Part shown: positions 26,458 through 34,560 of the stretch, piece after piece
How the letters are laid out: each line of letters opens with the position of its first letter
Numbering within the stretch: position 1 is the stretch's first letter
From: Saccharopolyspora endophytica
GTDB taxonomy: Bacteria; Actinomycetota; Actinomycetes; Mycobacteriales; Pseudonocardiaceae
Reading direction: 5' to 3'
DNA: 64,000 nt
Assembly: GCF_018070075.1 (NCBI RefSeq)
Contig: NZ_JAGPXE010000016.1
Location: 112,283 to 176,282 of the forward strand
Notes under the pieces: generated by a model
Databases searched by the model: none
What the model was told of the DNA's origin: nothing
The model's input: the letters and a program-made list of their open reading frames with translations, nothing else
Program-made: the position numbers and the translations under genes

Positions 26458-27411
26458 TTAGCTACCCAGCAGACTCGCATAGCGCTCCAGGTCGACGTTG
26501 CCACCACTGATGATCACACCGACTCGCTTGCCCTCGAACTCGGGTGCGGCCTCTCGGGCGGCGGCGAACCCGAGGCACCCGGTGGGCTCGACGACGATCT
26601 TCAGGTAGGTCGCGAACAGCTTCATCGCCTCGACGAGCTGGGCATCGCTCGCGGTCCGGATGTCGTCGACGTCCCGCCGGATGATCTCGAAGGTGTGCGT
26701 GCCGAGGTGCTGCGTCTGCGCCCCGTCGGCGATGGTCCGGGGCGTGTCGATGTGCACGATCTCGCCGCTGCGCAGCGACCGGAGCCCGTCGTCGCCGGCC
26801 TCCGGCTCGACCCCGAGCAGCAGGCAACCGGGCGACAAAGCCCTGGTGGCCAAGGCCGTCCCGGACAGCAGTCCTCCCCCGCCGAGCGGCACGAACAAGG
26901 CGTCGAGCTCCCCGACGTCCTCGAAGAGCTCCTTGGCGGCGGACCCCTGCCCGGCGATCACGTCCGGGTGGTCGTAGGGCGGGATGAGCGTCAGCCCCTG
27001 CTCCCGGGCCAGGGCGTCCCCGATCTCCTCGCGATCCTCGGAGTACCGGTCGTAGCGCACGATCTTGCCGCCATAACCGCTGGTGGCGACCACCTTCGAT
27101 GCCGGAGCGTCATGCGGCATCACGATCGTCGCGGGCACCCCCAGCAGCTGAGCCGCCAACGAGATCGCCTGGGCGTGGTTCCCGGACGAGTAGGTCACCA
27201 CCCCGGCCCGGCGCTGCTCGTCGGACAGCTTCGACACGGCGTTGAAGGCCCCGCGGAACTTGAAAGCCCCCATCCGCTGGAAGTTCTCGGCTTTGAAGAA
27301 GACCTCGGCCCCCACGAGCTCGTCCACCAGCCGAGACCGCAGCACAGGAGTCCGATGCGCCACCCCCGCCAACCGCCCACCAGCAGCCACCACGTCCTGG
27401 AACTCGACCAT
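26458..27411 (-). CDS. Threonine/serine dehydratase (catabolic IlvA/TdcB-type)
   Basis: PLP fold-type II enzyme deaminating threonine (or serine) to the 2-oxo acid. It has 317 residues from ATG at 27411. The Schiff-base Lys is in the motif GAFKFRGAFNA (Lys51), with SSGNHAQAISLAA (phosphate/carboxylate contacts), the tetra-Gly loop VPLGGGGLLSG and C-terminal VGVIISGGNVDL. It lacks the ACT regulatory domain of biosynthetic IlvA, so it resembles short catabolic dehydratases or serine racemase-like proteins. Its stop lies 30 bp before tetR on the same strand, so read-through into tetR is possible. Confidence 0.9.
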   Translation of the reverse strand: MVEFQDVVAAGGRLAGVAHRTPVLRSRLVDELVGAEVFFKAENFQRMGAFKFRGAFNAVSKLSDEQRRAGVVTYSSGNHAQAISLAAQLLGVPATIVMPHDAPASKVVATSGYGGKIVRYDRYSEDREEIGDALAREQGLTLIPPYDHPDVIAGQGSAAKELFEDVGELDALFVPLGGGGLLSGTALATRALSPGCLLLGVEPEAGDDGLRSLRSGEIVHIDTPRTIADGAQTQHLGTHTFEIIRRDVDDIRTASDAQLVEAMKLFATYLKIVVEPTGCLGFAAAREAAPEFEGKRVGVIISGGNVDLERYASLLGS

Positions 27412-27437
27412 CCCGACCCCTTCGCGCGTCACGGTGA

Positions 27438-27521
27438 GTGCCCTCCCGGGCAGGGCGACAGTTCTACAAGGCCATTGATCATGGGCGATGACGGCTTGAA
27501 CTGTCCCCTGCCCCAGGGCAC
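27438..27521. repeat. 84-bp imperfect inverted repeat between divergent genes
   Basis: Left arm begins GTGCCCT and ends GGGCAGGGCGACAGTTC. The right arm is its complement with one bulge and a few changes, and a 33-nt loop separates them. The 350-bp gap 27412-27760 otherwise shows no gene. The repeat could be a structured leader, a regulator site or a small non-autonomous element remnant. Confidence 0.6.
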
Positions 27522-27760
27522 CACCCGGAACCCCGCCGAACAACGGCCACTCACCAAGACGTGGACTCCCCTCGGCCGCAGAACCTGCCGCTCTCCACCG
27601 CCCCGCCACGCGCTGCCACCCCTCGGGACGAAATCTCGGCTCGTGCGAACAACCTTCGGCGGAGCTGTTGCGTCTTGTGGACGTGGACCGGCGCAGACGC
27701 CGGTTCTCACTGGGGATTGGGCCTGGACGGCGTCTTCGCCGTCCTGCACAGGAGGATTTC

Positions 27761-28138
27761 ATGGCACGACGAGCTGTTCTGGCCGCGTTGGTCGCGGCAC
27801 CGTTGCTCGCCGGCGTGGGCGGTCCGCCCGCATCGGCCGCCGAACCGAGCACGGTTTCCGGCACGGTCTTCCACGACCTCAACGGCGACCGCGAGCGGCA
27901 GCCGGACGAACCCGGCGCGGAGGGCTTCCGGGTGTCGGTCAACCCCACCTCCGACGACGCGGGATACGCGGCGTTCACCGACGCGAGCGGGCACTACCAC
28001 ATCAGCGGCATCACCTCGACCGGCAAGTTCTCGGTCCAGCTCGACGGCGCCGGGCACGAGCACACCACGCCGTGGGCCGTCGGGGGCTCGTTCGGCCACG
28101 GCGGCGTTGACGCCGTCCAGGACTTCGGCATCAAGTAA
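27761..28138 (+). CDS. Small secreted protein with one SdrD-B-like domain
   Basis: Protein of 125 residues: a signal peptide (MARRAVLAAL and hydrophobic core, cleavage near ASAA|EPS) followed by a single immunoglobulin-like SdrD-B domain. The domain begins VSGTVFHDLNGDRERQPDEPG, whose Asp/Asn residues form the usual calcium loop, and ends with VQDFGIK. Such domains normally occur in tandem in surface adhesins; here there is only one and no anchor, so it is probably released. ATG at 27761 follows AGGAGG at ideal spacing; an upstream in-frame GTG-type start is rejected. Confidence 0.8.
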   Translation: MARRAVLAALVAAPLLAGVGGPPASAAEPSTVSGTVFHDLNGDRERQPDEPGAEGFRVSVNPTSDDAGYAAFTDASGHYHISGITSTGKFSVQLDGAGHEHTTPWAVGGSFGHGGVDAVQDFGIK

Positions 28139-28149
28139 CCGCGAGTCGA

Positions 28150-28192
28150 GCAGAGGACCGCAGGCCACTGGGGGTGACCTGCGGTCCTCTGC
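28150..28192. terminator. Bidirectional terminator between convergent genes
   Basis: Perfect 15-bp stem GCAGAGGACCGCAGG and complement, 13-nt loop, between the SdrD-like gene and the LysE-type gene. Confidence 0.88.
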
Positions 28193-28202
28193 CGCTCGCA
28201 GG

Positions 28203-28841
28203 TCAGCCGGGGCGGCTGGTGGCCATCTTGACCGCGAAGAAGCCCAGCAGGGTGCCGGAGGCGACGCGCTGCGCGCGGAGCACGCGGGGGTGCCGGGCCA
28301 GGTACCCGGCGAGCGCCGCGGCGGTGAGCACGATGAGGCCGTTGACGGTCATGCCGACGACGATCTGCGCCATGCCGAGCTGGAGGAACTGCCACCACGT
28401 CGCCCCCAGCGCGGGGTCGATGAACTGCGGGATCAGCGCGGTGTACAGCAGCGCGATCTTGGGGTTCAGGAGGTTCGTCAGCAGGCCCGTGCCGAACAGG
28501 CGGGCAGTCGAATGCGGCACCAGATCGCGCAGTTCGAACGGCGATCCGCCGCCGGGGCGCAGGATCTGCCACGCCATCCACGCGAGGTAGGCCGCGCCCA
28601 GCAGCTTCACCACGTGGTACGCCTCCGGCACCGCCACGAACAGCGCCGACAACCCGGCAGCGGCGGCGACCAGGTAGACGAAAAATCCGAGCCCCACCCC
28701 GGCCAGCGACACGAGACCGGCACGCCGTCCCTGCGAGGTGGCTCGGGAGGCGAGGTAGACCATGTTGGGCCCGGGCGTCAGCACCATGCCCAACTCCACG
28801 ATCACGACACCGAGCAGCGAGGCGAGCGGCACGAATTCCAC
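28203..28841 (-). CDS. LysE/RhtB-family amino-acid exporter
   Basis: Membrane permease of 212 residues with six predicted helices. Hallmarks are the N-terminal TPGPNMVYLASRA, SLAGVGLGFFVYL, LGAAYLAWMAWQ and LLNPKIALLYTALIPQF. Family members export homoserine, threonine, lysine or other small solutes; the substrate here is not predictable. ATG at 28841. It lies alone between two terminators. Confidence 0.92.
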   Translation of the reverse strand: MEFVPLASLLGVVIVELGMVLTPGPNMVYLASRATSQGRRAGLVSLAGVGLGFFVYLVAAAAGLSALFVAVPEAYHVVKLLGAAYLAWMAWQILRPGGGSPFELRDLVPHSTARLFGTGLLTNLLNPKIALLYTALIPQFIDPALGATWWQFLQLGMAQIVVGMTVNGLIVLTAAALAGYLARHPRVLRAQRVASGTLLGFFAVKMATSRPG

Positions 28842-28872
28842 CCGCCGAACCTACCGGGCGGTGCGAAACGAA

Positions 28873-28908
28873 ACCGGCCACCTCCCGATTTCTCGGGAAG
28901 TGGCCGGT
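28873..28908 (-). terminator. Terminator of tRNA-Thr
   Basis: 16-bp stem with one mismatch (ACCGGCCAC(T/C)TCCCGA and complement), 4-nt loop, followed on the minus strand by TTTCGTTTCG, starting 9 bp after the tRNA. Confidence 0.85.
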
Positions 28909-28916
28909 CACCGCTG

Positions 28917-28990
28917 AGCCGCCTAAGGGAATCGAACCCTTGACCTACGCATTACGAGTGCGTCGCTCTGGCCGACTGAGCTAAGGCGGC
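28917..28990 (-). tRNA. tRNA-Thr (anticodon CGU)
   Basis: Complete cloverleaf on the minus strand: acceptor GCCGCCT/AGGCGGC, D-arm GCTC..GAGC, anticodon arm ACGCA-CTCGTAA-TGCGT with anticodon CGT (codon ACG), T-arm AAGGG-TTCGATT-CCCTT, discriminator U. The CCA end is not encoded. Confidence 0.98.
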
Positions 28991-29054
28991 AGTGCGCGGA
29001 CAAGTGTAGCTGGCCTGATCCGGAGCCCATCGGGACCCCCCGGGCACGGTCGCT

Positions 29055-29100
29055 GACATCGATGTCCGGACTGTATCGAAAAAGCTTTGACATCGATGTC
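29055..29100. promoter_or_regulatory. Two identical 12-bp operators and -35 box of the sugar operon
   Basis: GACATCGATGTC occurs at 29055-29066 and 29089-29100, 34 bp apart centre to centre (about three helical turns). The second overlaps a perfect -35 TTGACA (29087-29092); the -10 is not clear. A CG-centred palindrome is typical for LacI-family repressors, and the operon ends with such a regulator. Confidence 0.75.
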
Positions 29101-29166
29101 CAGCACCCTGTTCAGTGTCCTCCGAGAGCGGCGGAGCGGCCGCGCGACCAGCGAGGAGGTGCCGGG

Positions 29167-30591
29167 GTGGGCTTCGCGACGACCGAGGCGGTCGTGGGCG
29201 TCGACGTGGGAAGCACCGAGATCAAGGCGCTCGTCGCCGATCTGAGCGGTGTGACGCTGAGCGTCCAACGAACGGCCACCGACTGGCACCGATGCGCGGG
29301 CGGCGGCAGCGAACTGCCCGTCGACGCGCTCCTCGACCGCGTGCTGTCCGCGCTGTCGGAGGCCGTGCGGGTGGCCGAGGAATCCGCGCGGCGGCTGACC
29401 GTCGTGGGCGTCGCCATCACCGGCATGGCCGAGTCCGGCGTGCTGCTCGACCGCGGCGGAGATCCGCTGCACCCCGTCATCGCCTGGTTCGACCAGCGCG
29501 GCGCCGAGGAGCTGGCGCTGCTGCCCGACGAGCTCGTCGACTCCTTCAGCGGGCGCACCGGTCTGCCGCTGAGCCCGCTGTGCTCGTTCGCGAAGCTGAA
29601 CTCGCTCGCCGCGCAGGGCATTTCGCCACGGCTCGCCGAGAAGTGGCTCAACGTCCCGGAACTCGTCGCCGCGGCGCTGGGCGGCGAGTCCGTCACCGAA
29701 CCCTCGCTGGCCTCCCGGACCGGGCTGCTCGACCAAGGCGCCCGCGGACCGTGGGAACCGGCGTTCCAGCAGCTCGGCCTGCCGACCTCCGCGCTCCCGC
29801 CGCTGACCACCGCGGGCACCCCGATCGGCCGGGTCGACCACCCGGGCGTCCCCGACGCCGTCCGGGGAGCGGTGATCACCGTCGCCGGGCACGACCACCC
29901 GGTCGCCTCGGTCGCCAGCGGCGTCTGGCACGGGGAGCACCTCTTCGACTCCTGCGGCACCTCCGAGGCGCTGCTGCGCGTCGTGTCCGCTCCGCTGCGC
30001 GACGACCAGCGCCGGCGGCTCACGGCGAACGGCGTCGCGCAGGGCGCGCACGTGCTGCCGGACCGCTGGATCCTGCTCGGCGGCACCCGCGGCGGACTGC
30101 TGCTGGACCGGGTCCTCGCGCTGCTGGGACGTCAGGACCAGCGAGCGCGGGCGGAACTCGACGAGCAGGCCCTCGCCAGTCCCGGCTCCACGGGCTCGGT
30201 CGTGATCAGCGGTGCGCATGCGCGCAGCGAGCACGTCTCGGTCCAGCTCGTCGGATCCGACGTCACGCCCCTGACCACCTGGTCGGCAGCGCTGGAGCAC
30301 GCGATGGCCGAGACGGACGCGGTGATCGAGCTGATGTCCGCCGAAGCCGGGCCGCACGAGCACGTCACCGCCGCAGGCGGGTGGACGCGGATGCGCAGCT
30401 TCCGCGCCGCCAAGCAGCGCAGCCTGCCCGCCGTCGAGTACGCCCGGGTCGACCAGCCCAGCGCCTACGGCGCCGCCCTCTTCGCCGCGCAGGCCGCCCG
30501 GTCCGCCGCAGGCGAGACCGGGGTGTCCGCAGTGGACATCGCCCGCGAATTCACCGGAAACACCCTCACAACCGCAGGAGTTCAGCTGTGA
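29167..30591 (+). CDS. FGGY-family carbohydrate kinase
   Basis: Sugar kinase of the actin/hexokinase fold, 474 residues. N-terminal phosphate loop VVGVDVGSTEIKALVADLSG, FGGY_N motif VIAWFDQRGAEEL, the catalytic Asp in VAGHDHPVAS, FDSCGTSEALLR, and FGGY_C adenosine site AAGGWTRMRSFRAAK then PSAYGAALFAAQAA. GTG at 29167 follows GAGGAGGT. It is closer in pattern to xylulokinase-like and YgcE-like kinases than to glycerol kinase, but the substrate cannot be fixed. First gene of the operon; its stop overlaps the aldolase GTG (GTGA). Confidence 0.88.
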   Translation: MGFATTEAVVGVDVGSTEIKALVADLSGVTLSVQRTATDWHRCAGGGSELPVDALLDRVLSALSEAVRVAEESARRLTVVGVAITGMAESGVLLDRGGDPLHPVIAWFDQRGAEELALLPDELVDSFSGRTGLPLSPLCSFAKLNSLAAQGISPRLAEKWLNVPELVAAALGGESVTEPSLASRTGLLDQGARGPWEPAFQQLGLPTSALPPLTTAGTPIGRVDHPGVPDAVRGAVITVAGHDHPVASVASGVWHGEHLFDSCGTSEALLRVVSAPLRDDQRRRLTANGVAQGAHVLPDRWILLGGTRGGLLLDRVLALLGRQDQRARAELDEQALASPGSTGSVVISGAHARSEHVSVQLVGSDVTPLTTWSAALEHAMAETDAVIELMSAEAGPHEHVTAAGGWTRMRSFRAAKQRSLPAVEYARVDQPSAYGAALFAAQAARSAAGETGVSAVDIAREFTGNTLTTAGVQL

Positions 30592-31484
30592 CCCTCGCCG
30601 ACATCGCACGATCCGACGGCACCTTCGCCATCGTGGCCCTCGACCAGCGCAACACCCTGCGCCGCATGTTCACCGCCGCCGGACAGCCGGTCGACGACGA
30701 CGTGCTGCGCACCTTCAAGGGAGACGTCATCGCCGGGCTCTCGCCGAGCGCCAGCGGCCTGCTCGTCGACCCCGACTTCGGCGTGCCCGCGGCGATCGCG
30801 GACGGCAACCTCGCCCCCGGCGCCGGTCTCGCCGTGGCGGCGGAACCGTCCGAGCGCGGCAAGTTCGGCGACGAACCGCTCACCCGCCGGGAACCCGCGC
30901 AGAACGCCGCGTGGGTGCGCGACATGGGCGGCCACGCGGTGAAGTTCCTCGTGCAGCTGCGCGCCGACCGGGACCGCGCGCTCGGCGGGCGGGACGTCGC
31001 CGCCGAGGCGCTGGACGCCACCGCGCAGGTCGTCGCCGACTGCCGCGCGGACGGGGTCCCCTCGGTGGTGGAGAACCTGATCTACCGGCTGCCCGACGAG
31101 ACCGAGCTCAGCCCCGAGGCCCGCGCCGACGCGATCATCGAGGCCGCCCGCGCGCTCAACGACCTCAAGCCCGACCTGCTGAAGCTGGAGTACCCGGGCT
31201 CGGCCGAGGCGTGCCGCCGGATCGCCGAAGCGGTCACCGTGCCGTGGGTGGTGCTCTCCGCCGGTGTCGGGTTCGAGGAGTTCCAGGAGGTGCTGCGCAT
31301 CTCGTGCGACGAGGGCGGTGCCTCGGGATTCATCGCGGGCCGCGCGTTCTGGAAGGACGCGGTGGCGCTGGAGCCGTCCGAGCGGCGCCCCTTCCTCTCC
31401 GACACCGCCCGGCGCCGGCTCGACGCCTGCGCGGCCGCCATCGACGGCAGGGCCACGCCCTGGACCGCCATCGCCGACGACTGA
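30588..31484 (+). CDS. Class I aldolase, LacD / YihT family
   Basis: Protein of 298 residues similar to tagatose-1,6-bisphosphate aldolase (LacD) and sulfofructose-1-phosphate aldolase (YihT). ALDQRNTLRRMF near the N-terminus, LLVDPDFG, KFLVQLRAD, VVENLIYR, and the probable Schiff-base Lys199 in DLLKLEYPG, then VLSAGVGFEEF and ASGFIAGRAFW for the phosphate site. It should cleave a phosphorylated ketose to two triose-type products without a metal. GTG start overlaps the kinase stop, so the two are translationally coupled. Confidence 0.85.
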   Translation: MTLADIARSDGTFAIVALDQRNTLRRMFTAAGQPVDDDVLRTFKGDVIAGLSPSASGLLVDPDFGVPAAIADGNLAPGAGLAVAAEPSERGKFGDEPLTRREPAQNAAWVRDMGGHAVKFLVQLRADRDRALGGRDVAAEALDATAQVVADCRADGVPSVVENLIYRLPDETELSPEARADAIIEAARALNDLKPDLLKLEYPGSAEACRRIAEAVTVPWVVLSAGVGFEEFQEVLRISCDEGGASGFIAGRAFWKDAVALEPSERRPFLSDTARRRLDACAAAIDGRATPWTAIADD

Positions 31485-31552
31485 TCCGCACCCGAGAACC
31501 CAGAGGAACAGGAACTCCACCGGCAACGAAGCCGGAGAGAAGAGGTCCGACC

Positions 31553-32929
31553 GTGGTCACCACACCGGTCACCCCACCCACCCCCGCCAACGCGAGAAGA
31601 GCCGTCGTCGGCGCCACCGCGGTCGCCGCGCTCGGCGGCCTGCTGTTCGGCTACGACACCGGTGTCATCTCCGCAGCGCTGCTCTACATCGCCCCGGCGT
31701 TCCAGCTCTCCGAGATGTGGCAGCAGATCGTGGTGGCGTCGCTGCTCGTCGGTGCGATCGTCGGCGTCGCGGTCGGCGGCATCGTCGCGGACAACCTCGG
31801 CCGCCGCCGAACGCTGTCGATCACCAGCCTGGTCTTCACCGTCGGCGCGGTGATCTCGGCGGTGGCGCCGAACCTGCCGACGCTGCTGGGTTCTCGGTTG
31901 CTGCTCGGCTTCGCGATCGGCACCGCCTCGCTGTCGGTGCCCGCCTACATCGCGGAGATCGCACCGCCGGAGAGCCGCGGCCGGCTGGTCTCGATCAACC
32001 AGATCATGATCAGCTCCGGCATCCTGTTCTCCTACCTGGCCGGGTTCCTGCTCGCGGACGCCGCGGCCTGGCGGTGGATGCTGGGGCTGGCGGCCGTGCC
32101 GTCGCTGCTGATGTTCGTCGGTCTGCTGAGGCTGCCGGAGAGCCCGCGCTGGCTGGTCTCCCGAGGCCGCCCGGACGACGCGCGAGCCGTGCTCCGCAAG
32201 GTGGTCGGTGCCGACCGCGTCGAGTCGGAGCTGACCGCGCTGTCCTCCGCGGTGACCGCCGAGCGGAACGTGACCTATCGCGACGTGCTCCGGCCCTCGC
32301 TGCGACCGGCGATCTACCTCGGCATCGGGGTCGCGGCGGTGAACCAGCTCGTCGGCGTCAACGCGATCACCTACTACGCGCCGACGCTGCTGACCAAGGC
32401 CGGTTTCGGGGAATCCGCGGCGATCCTGTCGTCGGTGGGCATCGGCATCGCCAACGTCGTGTTCACGCTGGTCGGCCTGCTGCTGATCGACCGGGTCGGG
32501 CGTCGGCCGCTGCTGCTGGTCGGTCTCGGCGGCGTGGTCGTGTCGCTGGTCGTCATCGGACTGCTCTACGCCGTCACCGACCTCAGCGGCATCTGGGCCG
32601 TGGCGCTGGTGGCCTTCCTGATCATCTACGAGGCGATGTTCTCGGCCAGCATCGGTCTGGCGATGTGGCTGATCAACAGCGAGATCTTCCCGACCGCGCT
32701 GCGCGGCAAGGCCGGCAGCTTCGGGATGTTCACGCACTGGGGCCTGAACCTGATCATCTCGCTGACGGTGCTGAGCGCGTTCGAGGCGTTCACCCCCAGC
32801 GGCCTGTTCTGGCTCTACGCGGCCTTCGGCCTGATCGGCTTCTTCTACCTGAAGAAGTACCTGCCGGAGACCCGCAACCGCACGCTGGAAGAGGTCGAGG
32901 GGATCCTGCGGGCGAGGGCGCGGAAGTGA
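31553..32929 (+). CDS. MFS sugar porter (XylE/GalP/AraE-like)
   Basis: Twelve-helix sugar:proton symporter of the SP family, 458 residues. Signatures are GGLLFGYDTGVISAALLY, the GRR loop (NLGRRRTLS and RVGRRPLLL), PESPRWLVSRGR between the halves, QLVGVNAITYYAPTL and the terminal PETRNRTLEEVE. It imports the operon's unknown sugar. GTG at 31553 is 68 bp after the aldolase. Its stop overlaps the next GTG. Confidence 0.93.
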   Translation: MVTTPVTPPTPANARRAVVGATAVAALGGLLFGYDTGVISAALLYIAPAFQLSEMWQQIVVASLLVGAIVGVAVGGIVADNLGRRRTLSITSLVFTVGAVISAVAPNLPTLLGSRLLLGFAIGTASLSVPAYIAEIAPPESRGRLVSINQIMISSGILFSYLAGFLLADAAAWRWMLGLAAVPSLLMFVGLLRLPESPRWLVSRGRPDDARAVLRKVVGADRVESELTALSSAVTAERNVTYRDVLRPSLRPAIYLGIGVAAVNQLVGVNAITYYAPTLLTKAGFGESAAILSSVGIGIANVVFTLVGLLLIDRVGRRPLLLVGLGGVVVSLVVIGLLYAVTDLSGIWAVALVAFLIIYEAMFSASIGLAMWLINSEIFPTALRGKAGSFGMFTHWGLNLIISLTVLSAFEAFTPSGLFWLYAAFGLIGFFYLKKYLPETRNRTLEEVEGILRARARK

Positions 32930-33513
32930 CCCCGGTCGCGCTCCTGATCTCCGGCGAACCGGCCAGCGGCAAGACCACGTTGGGCGCAGCGGCGGCCGAG
33001 CGGTACTCGGCCGCCCTGCTCGACCTCGACGTGATCACCGGCCCGCTGACCGAGCGGTTCGGCGCCCGACTGGACGCCCCGGAGGTGCGGGAAGCCCGCT
33101 ACGCGGCGCTGCTCGACACCGCGGCGGACACGCTGCGGGTCGGCACCTCGGCGGTGCTCGTCGCCCCGTTCACCGCCGAGCGCGCCGACCCGCGCCGGTG
33201 GTCCGCCGCCGCCGGGCGGCTCCGCGCCGCAGGTGCCGAACCGCTGCTGGTGTGGGTCGACTGCCCGCCGGAGGTGATCGTGACCAGGATGCGCGATCGG
33301 GCCGCCGCGCGAGACTGCACCAAGCTGGACGATCCGGCGAAACTGCTGGCCACGCGGCCGATCGAGCCGGTCGCGCAGCACGTTAGAGTCGATGCGACAA
33401 CGCCGATGGCCGAACAGCTCGCCGAGCTCGACCGGCACTGCCCGAGCGGAAGGGAGCAGGCGTGCGCACAGGCAACGCCACGCTCTACGACGTGGCCGCT
33501 GCGGCCGGAGTGA
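32926..33513 (+). CDS. Small P-loop kinase (AAA/shikimate-kinase-like)
   Basis: P-loop NTPase of 195 residues: Walker A GEPASGKTT (10-18), LLDLDVITGPL (DxD-like base), VLVAPFTAERAD and a lid region TRMRDRAAARD. The layout suits a small-molecule kinase such as gluconokinase/shikimate-kinase relatives. GTG overlaps the transporter stop, and the last 52 bp overlap the lacI-type gene in another frame. With the FGGY kinase and LacD-like aldolase, a second phosphorylation to a bisphosphate is an attractive but unproven role. Confidence 0.72.
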   Translation: MTPVALLISGEPASGKTTLGAAAAERYSAALLDLDVITGPLTERFGARLDAPEVREARYAALLDTAADTLRVGTSAVLVAPFTAERADPRRWSAAAGRLRAAGAEPLLVWVDCPPEVIVTRMRDRAAARDCTKLDDPAKLLATRPIEPVAQHVRVDATTPMAEQLAELDRHCPSGREQACAQATPRSTTWPLRPE

Positions 33514-34484
33514 GCCCGAAGACCGTCTCCCGCGTGATCAACGGAGCCGCCGGGGTCTCCGAGGCCACCCGCCAGCAGGTGCAGGCCGCCATCGACGAGC
33601 TCCACTACCGGCCGAACTTCCACGCCCGCTCGCTGCGCGTCGGACGCGACGAGGCCATCGGCGTGGTGCTGGAATCGCTGTCGGACCCGTTCTTCGCCAC
33701 GATGGCCAGCGTCATCGAGGAGCACGCGCTGCAGCGCGGCCACGTCGTGCTGGCCTCCAGCGTCGGCGGCGACCCGGAACGCGAGCACAAGCTGGTGCAG
33801 AGCCTGCTCCAGCGGCAGGTTTCCGGCCTGATCATGGTTCCGGTCAGCGGTGACCAGAGCTACCTGCGGGCGGCGGCGGGGCAGACCCCCGTCGTGTTCG
33901 TCGATCGCCTGGCCCAGCCCGACGGGCTCGGCGCCACCGTGCTCGGCGACGACTTCGGCGCCGCGCAGGCCGCGACCAAGCACCTGCTGCACTCGGGCCA
34001 CACCGAGATCGCGCTGATCGGCGACCGCCCCGACGTCTACACCACCGCCGAGCGGGTCCGCGGATACCGCAGCGCCCTGGCCGAATCCCGCGTCGGAGTG
34101 CGCGAAGACCTCGTCAAGACCGGCATTTCCAGCGCGACGGAAGCGCGCAGCGCGCTGGACGAGCTGCTGCGCTCGGAACACCCGCCGACCGCGGTGTTCT
34201 CCTCCAACGCCCGCTGCTCCCTCGGCGTCGTGCCCGCGCTGCACGCTCGCGGCCGGACCGACATCGCGTTCGTCAGCTTCGGCGACTTCCCGATGGCCGA
34301 CTCGCTCTACCCGGCGGTCACGGTCGTCGACCAGGACCCGGCGGCGGTCGCCCGGACCGCGACCGAGGAGCTGTTCGAGCAGATCGACGGTTCGGCGGCC
34401 ACCGAGGCACCGCTGTCCCTGCCCTTGCGGCTGGTTCCGCGAGGTTCCGGCGAGATCCCGCTCGCCGCGGTCAGCAGGATGTGA
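33462..34484 (+). CDS. LacI-family transcriptional regulator
   Basis: Protein of 340 residues: N-terminal LacI helix-turn-helix (LYDVAAAAGVSPKTVSRVING with hinge helix, split here) and a periplasmic-binding-like sugar domain (GVVLESLSDPFFATM, LIMVPVSGD, VVFVDR, RGYRSAL). GTG at 33462 follows GGAAGGGAG and lies 52 bp inside the preceding kinase gene. It almost certainly controls the operon through the two GACATCGATGTC sites near 29.07 kb. Confidence 0.92.
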   Translation: MRTGNATLYDVAAAAGVSPKTVSRVINGAAGVSEATRQQVQAAIDELHYRPNFHARSLRVGRDEAIGVVLESLSDPFFATMASVIEEHALQRGHVVLASSVGGDPEREHKLVQSLLQRQVSGLIMVPVSGDQSYLRAAAGQTPVVFVDRLAQPDGLGATVLGDDFGAAQAATKHLLHSGHTEIALIGDRPDVYTTAERVRGYRSALAESRVGVREDLVKTGISSATEARSALDELLRSEHPPTAVFSSNARCSLGVVPALHARGRTDIAFVSFGDFPMADSLYPAVTVVDQDPAAVARTATEELFEQIDGSAATEAPLSLPLRLVPRGSGEIPLAAVSRM

Positions 34485-34487
34485 CCC

Positions 34488-34543
34488 AGGCGTCACCGAA
34501 CGCCGTTGTGATCGTTGATACCTCCACCGAGGCAGTGACGCCT
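34488..34543. other. Paired 9-bp inverted repeat before secreted-protein gene
   Basis: AGGCGTCAC (34488-34496) and its perfect complement GTGACGCCT (34535-34543) bracket 38 bp just after the lacI-type stop. They may be a terminator stem or a looped operator for the next gene. Confidence 0.45.
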
Positions 34544-34560
34544 ATCACGGAGGATGTCGG

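Noticed and set aside
28917..28990. tRNA-Thr as an attachment site for an integrated element
   Set aside because: No integrase and no repeat of the tRNA 3' end was seen in the flanks.
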